Assembly: GCA_964473715.1 (NCBI GenBank)
Contig: CAYYQC010000027.1
Span: 1-11,765, forward strand
Direction: 5' to 3'
Source of the DNA: 2-12-FULL-41-16 sp964473715
Lineage (GTDB): Bacteria > Patescibacteriota > Patescibacteriia > Magasanikbacterales > UBA922
Length of the DNA: 11,765 bases
Below the pieces are notes generated by a model that was not told the DNA's origin, searched no databases, and saw nothing but the letters and a program-made list of their open reading frames with translations. The first letter of the stretch is position 1; the number at the start of each line of letters is the position of its first letter. Position numbers and translations under genes: made by a program. Below, one piece after another: positions 5,699 through 11,223 of this stretch.

Positions 5699-6877
5699 TT
5701 AATGAATATCTGCAGCTGACATTCCCACCCATTCTGCTACAATTTCGCGAATATGATCCGCACCTACCACTGGCCAACCAGCACTGTAACTCATCACTCG
5801 TTCCTCGGCTTCAATCTTTTTTACATCTTCTACCATTTTTTTTCTGAGCAATTGTAATTCTTTAAGATCAGTAGCTTCTGCTTCTTTTTTACGTAAATCT
5901 TGCAGCTCAGAGGTCAAAAGGTCAAGAGCAGCTGTGCTTACTTGCCCTTTGGTGATTTTTTGTGCTGCCCCATGCATTAGCGCCACAGCGTGGTCTTGCG
6001 TTCCACCTTTTTTAATATTTACCATAGCCCCTGCCTCATCAATCAGATCAATGGCTTTGTCTGGTAATCGACGCCCTTTAATATATTCATGAGAAAAACG
6101 CACGGCTGCTTCAATTGCTTCATCACTAAATGTTACTTGATGGTAGGTTTCATAATTCCGTTTAATACCTTGAACAATCTTAATCGCTTCATCCACCGAT
6201 GGCTCATCAACAATTACCGGTTGAAAACGACGATCCCAACTTTCTTCAGGTTGAATAAATTGTTCATATTCCTTTTGCGTCGTAGCACCCAAAAGTTGCA
6301 GATCACCGCGGGCTAAAGCCGGTTTTAAAATATCAGACAAATTTACTGACCCTTCTGTACCACGCGCTTGCATGATAGTATGAATTTCATCAACAAATAA
6401 AATCACGCCGCGATTAGCAGTGCGTAGTTCAGTAATTAAGCGTTTAATTCGTTCTTCAAATTCACCACGATACTTTGTGCCTGCTAAAATTTCCGCTACC
6501 TGCAAAGAAAGCACGCGTTTATTTTGCAAAACAGTTGGTACATCACCCGTGACAATGCGTAACGCTAAACCTTCAACAATCGCGGTTTTGCCCACGCCTG
6601 GCGGGCCTAATAAAATCACATTATTTTTTGTACGGCGCGTAAGAATCTGCGTGGCACGAGCAATTTCTTCTTCACGCCCCACCACGGGGTCAATCTTTCC
6701 ATTCTTACACTGCTCTGTAATATCTACGGTAAATTGTGCTAACGCACCACCAGATTTAGCAGAAGAATACGTTGTGCCTTGTTTACGGCCAAACAAATAA
6801 TAAGTCGCGCCAATCACAATCATGACAATTCCAAAATTGCGCAAATATTCTGACATGATTGCTTGGTCAAAAACCAT
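5699..6877 (-). CDS. Membrane-tethered single-AAA+ Clp-type ATPase (D1 plus partial middle region)
   Basis: A 392-residue ATPase related to the first AAA+ ring of ClpA/ClpB/ClpC. Residues 13-29 are hydrophobic and form one membrane helix, replacing the usual Clp N-domain repeats. It then has VVGREEEI (65-72), Walker A GPPGVGKT (91-98), the pore-loop KYRGEFEERI (Tyr136), Walker B ILFVDEIH (Asp163, Glu164), sensor 1 GATT (197-200), arginine finger DRRF (Arg216/217) and GRRLPDKAIDLIDEA (sensor 2 region). A short charged coiled-coil-like stretch follows (~320-360). It ends at IREIVAEWVGMSAADIH, just where other Clp proteins enter D2, so D2 and any ClpP-docking loop are absent. All catalytic residues are intact, so it is not obviously decayed. 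A second ATG lies at 6856. It lies between a small membrane protein and a large exported protein. Unfolding or extracting envelope proteins is a reasonable inference. Confidence 0.88.
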   Translation of the reverse strand: MVFDQAIMSEYLRNFGIVMIVIGATYYLFGRKQGTTYSSAKSGGALAQFTVDITEQCKNGKIDPVVGREEEIARATQILTRRTKNNVILLGPPGVGKTAIVEGLALRIVTGDVPTVLQNKRVLSLQVAEILAGTKYRGEFEERIKRLITELRTANRGVILFVDEIHTIMQARGTEGSVNLSDILKPALARGDLQLLGATTQKEYEQFIQPEESWDRRFQPVIVDEPSVDEAIKIVQGIKRNYETYHQVTFSDEAIEAAVRFSHEYIKGRRLPDKAIDLIDEAGAMVNIKKGGTQDHAVALMHGAAQKITKGQVSTAALDLLTSELQDLRKKEAEATDLKELQLLRKKMVEDVKKIEAEERVMSYSAGWPVVGADHIREIVAEWVGMSAADIH

Positions 6878-6890
6878 AGGTATTTGTTAT

Positions 6891-6911
6891 TAGTGTAGCA
6901 CAACTACACTA
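6891..6911. repeat. Inverted repeat upstream of the Clp-like gene
   Basis: TAGTGTAG (6891-6898) and its exact complement CTACACTA (6904-6911) are separated by CACAA. It overlaps the stop codon of the 58-residue gene and lies 14 nt upstream of the Clp-like ATG. It could be an operator or an mRNA hairpin. No T-run follows, so it is not an intrinsic terminator. Confidence 0.5.
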
Positions 6912-7080
6912 AAATCAGAAGCAAAATTTGGTGGATAACAATTAAGAGCGCGGTTCCAATGCCAAATGACAATGGCCACAAAAGCCAAAAACTCGCTGTG
7001 CGTAAACGTGGCTCAAACCAAAACAATAATCCCCCACCAATTAAAGTACAAAGTGCGTAAGCAATTATAAAACCTGCCAT
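6904..7080 (-). CDS. Small two-helix membrane protein, 58 residues
   Basis: The minus strand from the ATG at 7080-7078 to TAG at 6906-6904 encodes MAGFIIAYALCTLIGGGLLF (1-20), then WFEPRLRTAS, then a second hydrophobic stretch, WPLSFGIGTALLIVIHQILL (35-54). Two membrane helices joined by a short basic loop are expected. Its start overlaps the last 16 nt of the upstream membrane-protein gene, and it ends 26 nt before the Clp-like gene, typical of a translationally coupled operon member. I recognise no family. Its position suggests it works with the membrane protein or the tethered Clp ATPase, perhaps as a subunit or adaptor (inference). Evidence that it is real: clean reading frame, helix pattern and the overlap. 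Confidence 0.7.
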   Translation of the reverse strand: MAGFIIAYALCTLIGGGLLFWFEPRLRTASFWLLWPLSFGIGTALLIVIHQILLLILV

Positions 7081-8393
7081 ACATAATCATTTATTTTTCG
7101 CATATTCTTATTGTGCTTAAGCCGCTCAGTAAAGTAAGCATCACGTTCTCCTGCAAAAATATAGAGCGGCTGCGTTTGATACTCCTTTAGCATCTCTGTT
7201 TGCGTTTGACTGTCAACTTGTCCGCGAAACATATTCCATTTCTCTAGATTCCAATGGTCATACTCAAACATACCAGGAGCAATGATTTCCTGGTTAGTAA
7301 ATCCATACAGCCAAGGAGCATAATATGGATTGATTGTTAGAATGCGCGCGTTTTCTTCTACTTTTAATTCTGTAATGACTGATATTTCCGATGGTGTAAG
7401 TAATGTTTTTTTATGGACAATATAATTTCCTGAATAACCCGCAAAAATAATCAGAAAAATAATTACTACTATTTTAATTTCTTTTCTTGGCCATTCCCAT
7501 ACTATTGATAAACCAATTCCAGCCAATATAATAAGGATTAAATCAATTGATACTAAAAATCGTTGATAAAATACTGTGCGTGCTAAAACAAGTACGATAT
7601 TTACTCCTAAAAAAATAATTGGCAATAAATACTTTTTATACGATATTGTGACAAGCGCAAAAATAGCCAATGGCGCGTACCACAAAATTGCGTACAGAAA
7701 ACTTTTACCTTTCATAAATAGCCCCGTAGCTTCAGTATTGCCCGCAGCCACAGCGGCAAATGTAGCACCAAAATACTTAGTAATAAAAGGTAGATACACT
7801 AAAAATTCCCGCCCATTTAAAATCAAAGCCAAAAGAGCAGTAATGGTACCAGAAATTAAAATAAATTTTCGATCTTCTTTTTTTATTACCGCGTAAATAC
7901 ATAATGAAATAGCCACTGGTATCGCAGTCAGAGGGTGAACGATGGTCAAAGCTGTTAAGGGTAAAAACAATAATTGTGAACGAATCTTAATTAGATAAAA
8001 TACTATGAAAGTAAAAAATAGGGCTAAATAATTGCGATAATAATATCCCCAAAAAAATTCATATTGCACAATGGATAATACCAAAAGCGCGGTAGCAAAC
8101 CAGGCACTCTTTTTTTGATCTGTATATTCTAAAACTACAAAATAAAAAAGTCCTGCCAAAAGCAGACTTAAAAAAATATAACCACCAAATATGATTGAAT
8201 CTGTACTCGCTCCTAAAAATCGTAAACTGTTTGAATAACCGGTAAACGCAAAGGGTACAACAGTTGGATCAAAAAATCGTTCAAAATACCCATTTACAAT
8301 ATGCCGGTAAATCCCCGTATCATATCCAAATGCAGCCTGCCCATAGCGCATGAAGCTATACAATCGCGTCACTAAATACCACAGAGCTACCAT
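7065..8393 (-). CDS. Polytopic membrane protein, GT-C glycosyltransferase-like
   Basis: A 442-residue protein (from the ATG at 8393) with about ten hydrophobic segments and a soluble C-terminal tail of roughly 100 residues. After the first helix (MVALWYLVTRLYSFM) comes FGYDTGIYRHIV, an acidic first-loop motif (Asp25) of the type GT-C glycosyltransferases use at the catalytic site. Conserved-looking FFWGYYYRNYLALFF and HPLTAIP follow further on. GT-C enzymes transfer sugars from lipid carriers onto lipids, glycans or proteins at the outer membrane face. This assignment rests on topology and the loop motif only; a transporter or polymerase is possible. Longer starts (ATG 8417, TTG 8450) fall inside the candidate RNA and terminator upstream, so I prefer 8393, which has AGGAG one base before it. 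The gene heads a same-strand cluster. Confidence 0.7.
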   Translation of the reverse strand: MVALWYLVTRLYSFMRYGQAAFGYDTGIYRHIVNGYFERFFDPTVVPFAFTGYSNSLRFLGASTDSIIFGGYIFLSLLLAGLFYFVVLEYTDQKKSAWFATALLVLSIVQYEFFWGYYYRNYLALFFTFIVFYLIKIRSQLLFLPLTALTIVHPLTAIPVAISLCIYAVIKKEDRKFILISGTITALLALILNGREFLVYLPFITKYFGATFAAVAAGNTEATGLFMKGKSFLYAILWYAPLAIFALVTISYKKYLLPIIFLGVNIVLVLARTVFYQRFLVSIDLILIILAGIGLSIVWEWPRKEIKIVVIIFLIIFAGYSGNYIVHKKTLLTPSEISVITELKVEENARILTINPYYAPWLYGFTNQEIIAPGMFEYDHWNLEKWNMFRGQVDSQTQTEMLKEYQTQPLYIFAGERDAYFTERLKHNKNMRKINDYVWQVL

Positions 8394-8400
8394 ACTCCTA

Positions 8401-8424
8401 AAACAAAAGAATCCCATAGGGATC
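8401..8424 (-). terminator. Intrinsic terminator of the small RNA upstream of the membrane cluster
   Basis: GATCCC (8424-8419) pairs with GGGATT (8415-8410) around a 3-nt loop, followed by CTTTTGTTTT. It ends eight bases before the preferred start codon of the membrane-protein gene. Confidence 0.6.
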
Positions 8425-8566
8425 TTTCGGACCCCAATCAAGCAGCACAATCATCATCCCTACGTAAATAGGTGGGTGGCCGCAACACTAGCCCACGGGC
8501 CAGGATAATATAGGCTTCCCATGACAACGATTGTAGAATGAGATTTGCTGCATTGAATCAGGATCT
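8401..8566 (-). ncRNA. Candidate 6S RNA (rod-shaped small RNA)
   Basis: A near-consensus promoter (8573-8601) starts transcription about 8566 and a terminator ends it at about 8401, giving ~165 nt. The 5' end GATCCUGAU-U-CAA-U-GCAGCA (8565 on) pairs with UGCUGC-UUG-AUUGGGGUC (to 8430), an 18 bp closing stem broken only by two bulged U. Further imperfect pairs (AAUC/GAUU, CAU/AUG, UAC/GUA) continue inwards. The apical part GUGGG...CCCAC lies in GUGGGCUAGUG..GCGGCCACCCACC. A long closing stem, looser centre and terminal stem-loop at this size is the architecture of 6S RNA, which binds sigma70 RNA polymerase by mimicking open promoter DNA. The GCGGCCACCCACCUA stretch also resembles 6S from other phyla, from memory. 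No open frame with a start fits. A cis-acting leader of the membrane cluster is the alternative. Confidence 0.5.
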
Positions 8567-8572
8567 GATCTG

Positions 8573-8601
8573 ATTATATAAAATACTATAACCTACGTCA
8601 A
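8573..8601 (-). promoter_or_regulatory. Strong promoter of the candidate 6S RNA
   Basis: TTGACG (8601-8596, 5/6) and TATAAT (8578-8573, 6/6) have a 17 bp spacer. It lies just after the guaB-like stop codon and is one of the best promoters in the window. Confidence 0.85.
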
Positions 8602-8614
8602 TATTTAGTCTACA

Positions 8615-10045
8615 TTAAGTTTGATGACTGCGTGGCTGGCTTTCCCGCATTCCTGCTTCAGTAATGCGCACAAATTCAGCCTTTTCCCAAAACTCTTTAA
8701 TACTTCTAGCGCCAGTATAACTCATGCCTGATTGCAAACCATCTACTAATAAATTTATCACTTTAGCCACTCCCCCTTTGTATGAAACCTTATAACTAAT
8801 TCCTTCTGGTGCACGGTCTTGGCGCGCTACATTTTGCTCTACGGCTTGGCGGTCAATTGAAGCTTCGCGTGATGCCAAACCACGGTACACTTTTACGGCC
8901 TGCCCATCTTCAATATAATATTCACCTGGTGATTCCAAAGTTCCAGAAAATAAATTTCCAATCATCACCGTATCTGCGCCTGCGCCAATGGCTTTGGCCA
9001 AATCACCAGAAGTTTTGATACCACCATCAGCAATTAATGGCACACCGTATTGTCTGCAAGCGCCCGCAATATTACACACAGCCGTTAATTGAGGCACACC
9101 AGAACCAGCCACAATTCTGGTTGAACAAGCAGCACCTGGACCCACACCCACTTTAATTGCATCTGCACCAGCTTTGATTAAATCAAGTGCGCCAGTTAGT
9201 GTGGCTACATTCCCAGCCACCACATCAATCTCTGGCCAAACTAATTTTAATTCTTTTGTTAATTGCAAACATTTTTCACTATGACCATGGGCAATGTCAA
9301 TTACCAATGCGTCTGCGCCTGCTTTAATTAAGGCCTCACTACGTTCCATTCCATCTTTTACACCTACCGCCGCGGCCACCAATAAACGTCCATTTTTATC
9401 ATGTGAAGCATTGGTATTTTCCGCATGTTTTCTAAAATCTGAAGCTGTAATTAAGCCAACAATTTTATCTTCAAAATCAATCACTGGTAATTTTTCTACT
9501 TTATATTCATCAAATATTTTCACGGCTCTTTCCGGAGTCACATCTGCTGTGGTAGTGATTAATCTGGCGCGAGGAGTCATAAATTCGCGCACAGGACCAG
9601 TTAAACTAGTTTTAAATTTTATGTCACGCGAAGTTAAAATTCCTTGTAAATGCTTATCTCCATTACAAACTAGTAAACCATGAATTCCATGTTGTTTCAT
9701 GAGTTTAATTGCATCAGAAAGTGATGTGTCAGGTGAAACGCAAACTGGGTCAGTAATCATGAAATTTTGTGCACGTTTTACTTTGCGCACTTCTTGCGCT
9801 TCTTCTTCAATAGTCATGAAACGATGAATCACACCAATGCCGCCAGCGAGCGCAACGGCAGTAGCCATAACACTTTCAGTAACCGTATCCATGTTTGCCG
9901 AAACAATGGGAATATTAATTTTTAATCGGCGGGAAAAATGAGTAGTTAAATCAATTTGTTTGCGTGACGCAGTATCAGAATAATGCGGCACCAAAAGAAC
10001 GTCATCGTAAGTTAAACCAAGGGTAATATTGTGTAATTTATTCAT
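8615..10045 (-). CDS. guaB: IMP dehydrogenase / GMP reductase family protein with CBS pair
   Basis: A 476-residue TIM-barrel enzyme from the ATG at 10045 (a TTG at 10081 would overlap the -35). LTYDDVLLVP opens the family signature. Residues ~97-205 are two CBS domains (MITDPVCVSPDTS and MTPRARLITTTAD begin them). The catalytic loop is GVGPGAACSTRIVAGSGVPQ with Cys307; classical IMPDH reads GSICTTR here. NVAT, ADGGI and ESPGEY are in place. The flap reads YRGLASREASIDRQ instead of the usual MGSLGAM...DRYFQ: the Arg of the Arg-Tyr water-activating pair may be present (Arg399) but the Tyr is Gln. IMPDH makes XMP from IMP for GMP synthesis; GMP reductase does the reverse-direction salvage from GMP to IMP. 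The altered loops leave room for a GuaB1-like GMP reductase, so the symbol marks the family. Confidence 0.85.
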   Translation of the reverse strand: MNKLHNITLGLTYDDVLLVPHYSDTASRKQIDLTTHFSRRLKINIPIVSANMDTVTESVMATAVALAGGIGVIHRFMTIEEEAQEVRKVKRAQNFMITDPVCVSPDTSLSDAIKLMKQHGIHGLLVCNGDKHLQGILTSRDIKFKTSLTGPVREFMTPRARLITTTADVTPERAVKIFDEYKVEKLPVIDFEDKIVGLITASDFRKHAENTNASHDKNGRLLVAAAVGVKDGMERSEALIKAGADALVIDIAHGHSEKCLQLTKELKLVWPEIDVVAGNVATLTGALDLIKAGADAIKVGVGPGAACSTRIVAGSGVPQLTAVCNIAGACRQYGVPLIADGGIKTSGDLAKAIGAGADTVMIGNLFSGTLESPGEYYIEDGQAVKVYRGLASREASIDRQAVEQNVARQDRAPEGISYKVSYKGGVAKVINLLVDGLQSGMSYTGARSIKEFWEKAEFVRITEAGMRESQPRSHQT

Positions 10046-10053
10046 AGAATTTA

Positions 10054-10081
10054 ATTCTATCACACAATCTTTTTTAGACAA
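10054..10081 (-). promoter_or_regulatory. Candidate promoter of the guaB-like gene
   Basis: TTGTCT (10081-10076) and TAGAAT (10059-10054) have a 16 bp spacer. The -10 and the start codon lie within a 17-nt palindrome, ATAGAATT-T-AATTCTAT (10044-10060), which could be an operator. Transcription would start within a few bases of the ATG. Confidence 0.5.
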
Positions 10082-10089
10082 ATGTTTGT

Positions 10090-10127
10090 CCCGAGGGCCC
10101 GGCGCTTGAAGCGCCAGGCCGCTCGGG
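10090..10127. terminator. GC-rich hairpin after the 69-residue gene
   Basis: CCCGAG (10090-10095) pairs with CTCGGG (10122-10127) and encloses GGCGCTT/AAGCGCC (10101-10115) around a single base. It lies six bases after the stop codon of the small gene. Only a weak T-run follows on either strand, so it may stabilise the mRNA end as much as terminate. Confidence 0.5.
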
Positions 10128-10132
10128 TTTGA

Positions 10133-10342
10133 TCAGGCCATATAGAAGGCGCTGTTACGCGCCTTCTCATCGCCCCAGATCTCGTCGTCACCGTTCGGGC
10201 GCGGCAACGAGCCAGGTTGAACGCCCTTCTCCTTGTCTTTGGGCGGCTTCATGCCACCCGATTCCGAGTGAGTTGGCGCAGGACAGATATCCTGCCTGAA
10301 CCGGCTCATGTCAAACGGGTCGTGCTTCTGCTGCTCGGTCAT
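10133..10342 (-). CDS. Small GC-rich hypothetical protein, 69 residues
   Basis: No recognised family. MTEQQKHDPFDMSRFRQDIC is followed by a Pro/Gly/Lys-rich, probably disordered centre (SGGMKPPKDKEKGVQPGSLP) and an acidic end, DDEIWGDEKARNSAFYMA. There are no membrane segments. The ATG at 10342 follows AGGAGG with a 6-nt gap, a textbook Shine-Dalgarno, whereas the AT-rich genes nearby lack one. Codons end mainly in G or C, in sharp contrast to the adjacent guaB-like gene, suggesting recent acquisition or unusual expression demand. The leader can form ACGG/CCGT (in TACGGGTGGTCCGTG) and CACT/AGTG hairpins just before the Shine-Dalgarno. A 9 bp hairpin, AGAAGGCGC/GCGCCTTCT, lies within the last codons. 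Reality of the gene is supported by the ribosome site and composition only. Confidence 0.6.
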   Translation of the reverse strand: MTEQQKHDPFDMSRFRQDICPAPTHSESGGMKPPKDKEKGVQPGSLPRPNGDDEIWGDEKARNSAFYMA

Positions 10343-10449
10343 GACCTGCCTCCTCCACTGAAAAGTGCACCCAACACGGACCACCCGTATCTTCGGCAAC
10401 TATTTATTCAGTTGGAAAAAATAATTTAATAAATTACCTTTTCCCACAA

Positions 10450-10480
10450 AATAAAATAACCCCGATGTCGGGATTTTATT
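10450..10480. terminator. Terminator between the two GC-rich small genes
   Basis: CCCG (10461-10464) pairs with CGGG (10469-10472) around ATGT. The outer arms AATAAAAT and ATTTTATT extend it past a short bulge. A and T runs flank it on both strands. Confidence 0.65.
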
Positions 10481-10559
10481 GTACAAACAAATATACCCAA
10501 CATCAATAGAAGAAAGTAAAATAAAAACAAAATTGTTGAGATTGATTTTTCATGATATT

Positions 10560-10599
10560 CCCCATCACTGACAACTTATTTAAATTATCAATGATGGGG
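10560..10599 (-). repeat. Long hairpin that folds only on the minus strand
   Basis: On the minus strand CCCCATCATTGATAA (10599-10585) pairs over 15 positions with TTGTCAGTGATGGGG (10574-10560) around a 10-nt loop, using two G-T pairs. On the plus strand those two positions become A-C mismatches, which favours a minus-strand RNA element. It lies about 35 nt downstream of the 63-residue gene. A 16-20 codon frame (ATG at 10569 or 10554) starts in or after the second arm but has no convincing support. Confidence 0.5.
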
Positions 10600-10632
10600 A
10601 GGCGGCATAAACAACAAGCAGACTCCCCCCGC

Positions 10633-10824
10633 CTAAACACACGGCGTGGAGACTTCGCTGGTCGACTGCTGCGTGAGCTTGAACACCTCCAGATCCTTGC
10701 GGACTTGTTTGGGTGTTTTACCAAACTTCACGGCGACACGACCGATCGCACTCGTCACGAGATCACGGATGTAGATCTCATAAAATGCAATCTGCGACAG
10801 TTCCTTACGATAAGAACTAGGCAT
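10633..10824 (-). CDS. Small protein with possible helix-turn-helix, 63 residues
   Basis: MPSSYRKELSQIAFYEIYIR is followed by AIGRVAVKFGKTPKQVRKDL (27-46) and a polar tail ending STPCV. The middle has the spacing of a helix-turn-helix: small residue (Ala32), turn at KFGKTP, then recognition-like QVRKDLEVF. This resembles the VRKDL part of DeoR/Rex-type DNA-binding heads. A DNA-binding role is inferred from this pattern only, and no wing or effector domain is present. GGAGGAG ends eight bases before the ATG at 10824, a good Shine-Dalgarno. The ~75 nt leader has an 8 bp hairpin, GTAGTTGA/TCGACTAC (10871-10851), which again pairs properly only on the minus strand. Codon third positions are richer in G/C than in guaB or ndk. 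The opposite strand has an open frame (10552-10854) with no ribosome site. Confidence 0.6.
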   Translation of the reverse strand: MPSSYRKELSQIAFYEIYIRDLVTSAIGRVAVKFGKTPKQVRKDLEVFKLTQQSTSEVSTPCV

Positions 10825-10904
10825 TTTGTTTGCTCCTCCCAGAGCTTCAGGTAGTCGAACGGCTCAACTACTCAATCTGCTCCAGGAAGAATTTTGCCAC
10901 CTCA

Positions 10905-10910
10905 ATTATA
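10905..10910 (-). promoter_or_regulatory. Candidate -10 element for the 63-residue gene
   Basis: A perfect TATAAT (10910-10905) lies just downstream of the preceding terminator stem, but the -35 region (ATGCTT) is poor. The start near 10898 gives a ~74 nt leader containing a hairpin. Confidence 0.35.
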
Positions 10911-10929
10911 AAGAACTATTTAACGAAAA

Positions 10930-10951
10930 GCATCCCATTTTTGTGGGATGC
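10930..10951. terminator. Terminator after the Cys/Gly peptide gene
   Basis: A perfect 8 bp stem, GCATCCCA with TGGGATGC, and a 6-nt loop, flanked by AAAA and followed by TTTTCGTT on the minus strand. It lies about 20 nt after the stop codon of the small gene at 10973, supporting that the region is transcribed. Confidence 0.8.
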
Positions 10952-10972
10952 TTGTTGGTTTCTTTTTGCTGC

Positions 10973-11110
10973 TTAGCAATTGCCTGCGCAACCGCCTCCA
11001 CAACAATCTCCACCACCCTGCATCCCGTTTGCCCGCACAAAGTAAAAGCGAGGCATCTTGGCAAGACACTTAATGGTAATAATGAGATTGTTTAATTGGG
11101 TCTGCAACAT
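10973..11110 (-). CDS. Short peptide with Gly/Cys-rich C-terminus
   Basis: A 45-residue frame from the ATG at 11110: MLQTQLNNLIITIKCLAKMP, then RFYFVRANGM, then QGGGDCCGGGCAGNC at the very end. An internal ATG at 11056 would give only 27 residues (MPRFYFVRANGM plus the same tail). The tail packs four cysteines into twelve residues between glycines, as in metal-binding tails or in precursor peptides that are modified after translation. No maturation enzyme is nearby. No Shine-Dalgarno precedes either ATG, as for most genes here. TTGACC (11147-11142) could be a -35, but its -10 (TAACCT) is poor; the palindrome GTTAC-G-GTAAC overlaps it. A terminator follows the stop. No family recognised. Confidence 0.5.
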   Translation of the reverse strand: MLQTQLNNLIITIKCLAKMPRFYFVRANGMQGGGDCCGGGCAGNC

Positions 11111-11155
11111 ATTAAAATTAAGGTTACCGTAACTTTTTAGAACGGTCAAGAGATA

Positions 11156-11164
11156 TGTGGATAA
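11156..11164 (-). promoter_or_regulatory. Single perfect DnaA-box-like site
   Basis: TTATCCACA on the minus strand is the strict DnaA box consensus. It sits between the ndk terminator and the Cys/Gly peptide gene. It is isolated: I see no cluster of boxes and no unwinding-like element here. Confidence 0.3.
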
Positions 11165-11176
11165 GTCTTTTAAATA

Positions 11177-11207
11177 AAACATCTCGATTTTAGTCGAGAT
11201 GTTTTTT
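11177..11207. terminator. Terminator of ndk
   Basis: An 11 bp perfect stem, AAACATCTCGA with TCGAGATGTTT, and loop TTTTAG. T-runs follow on both strands. It lies about 20 nt after the ndk stop codon. Confidence 0.85.
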
Positions 11208-11223
11208 AGACCGGATTTATTGC

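Noticed and set aside
10503..10724. Minus-strand 73-codon frame overlapping the 63-residue gene, and the 16-20 codon frame at its end
   Set aside because: Low-complexity Arg/Ser composition, out of frame with the gene having a Shine-Dalgarno; the short end lies in a hairpin and AT-rich region.
10552..10854. Plus-strand 100-codon frame opposite the 63-residue gene
   Set aside because: It crosses the minus-strand hairpin, has no Shine-Dalgarno, and the opposite strand has a well-placed ribosome site and a helix-turn-helix pattern.
10826..11095. Plus-strand 89-codon frame over the terminator at 10930
   Set aside because: It reads through a strong bidirectional terminator stem and is antisense to the small peptide; no start signals.
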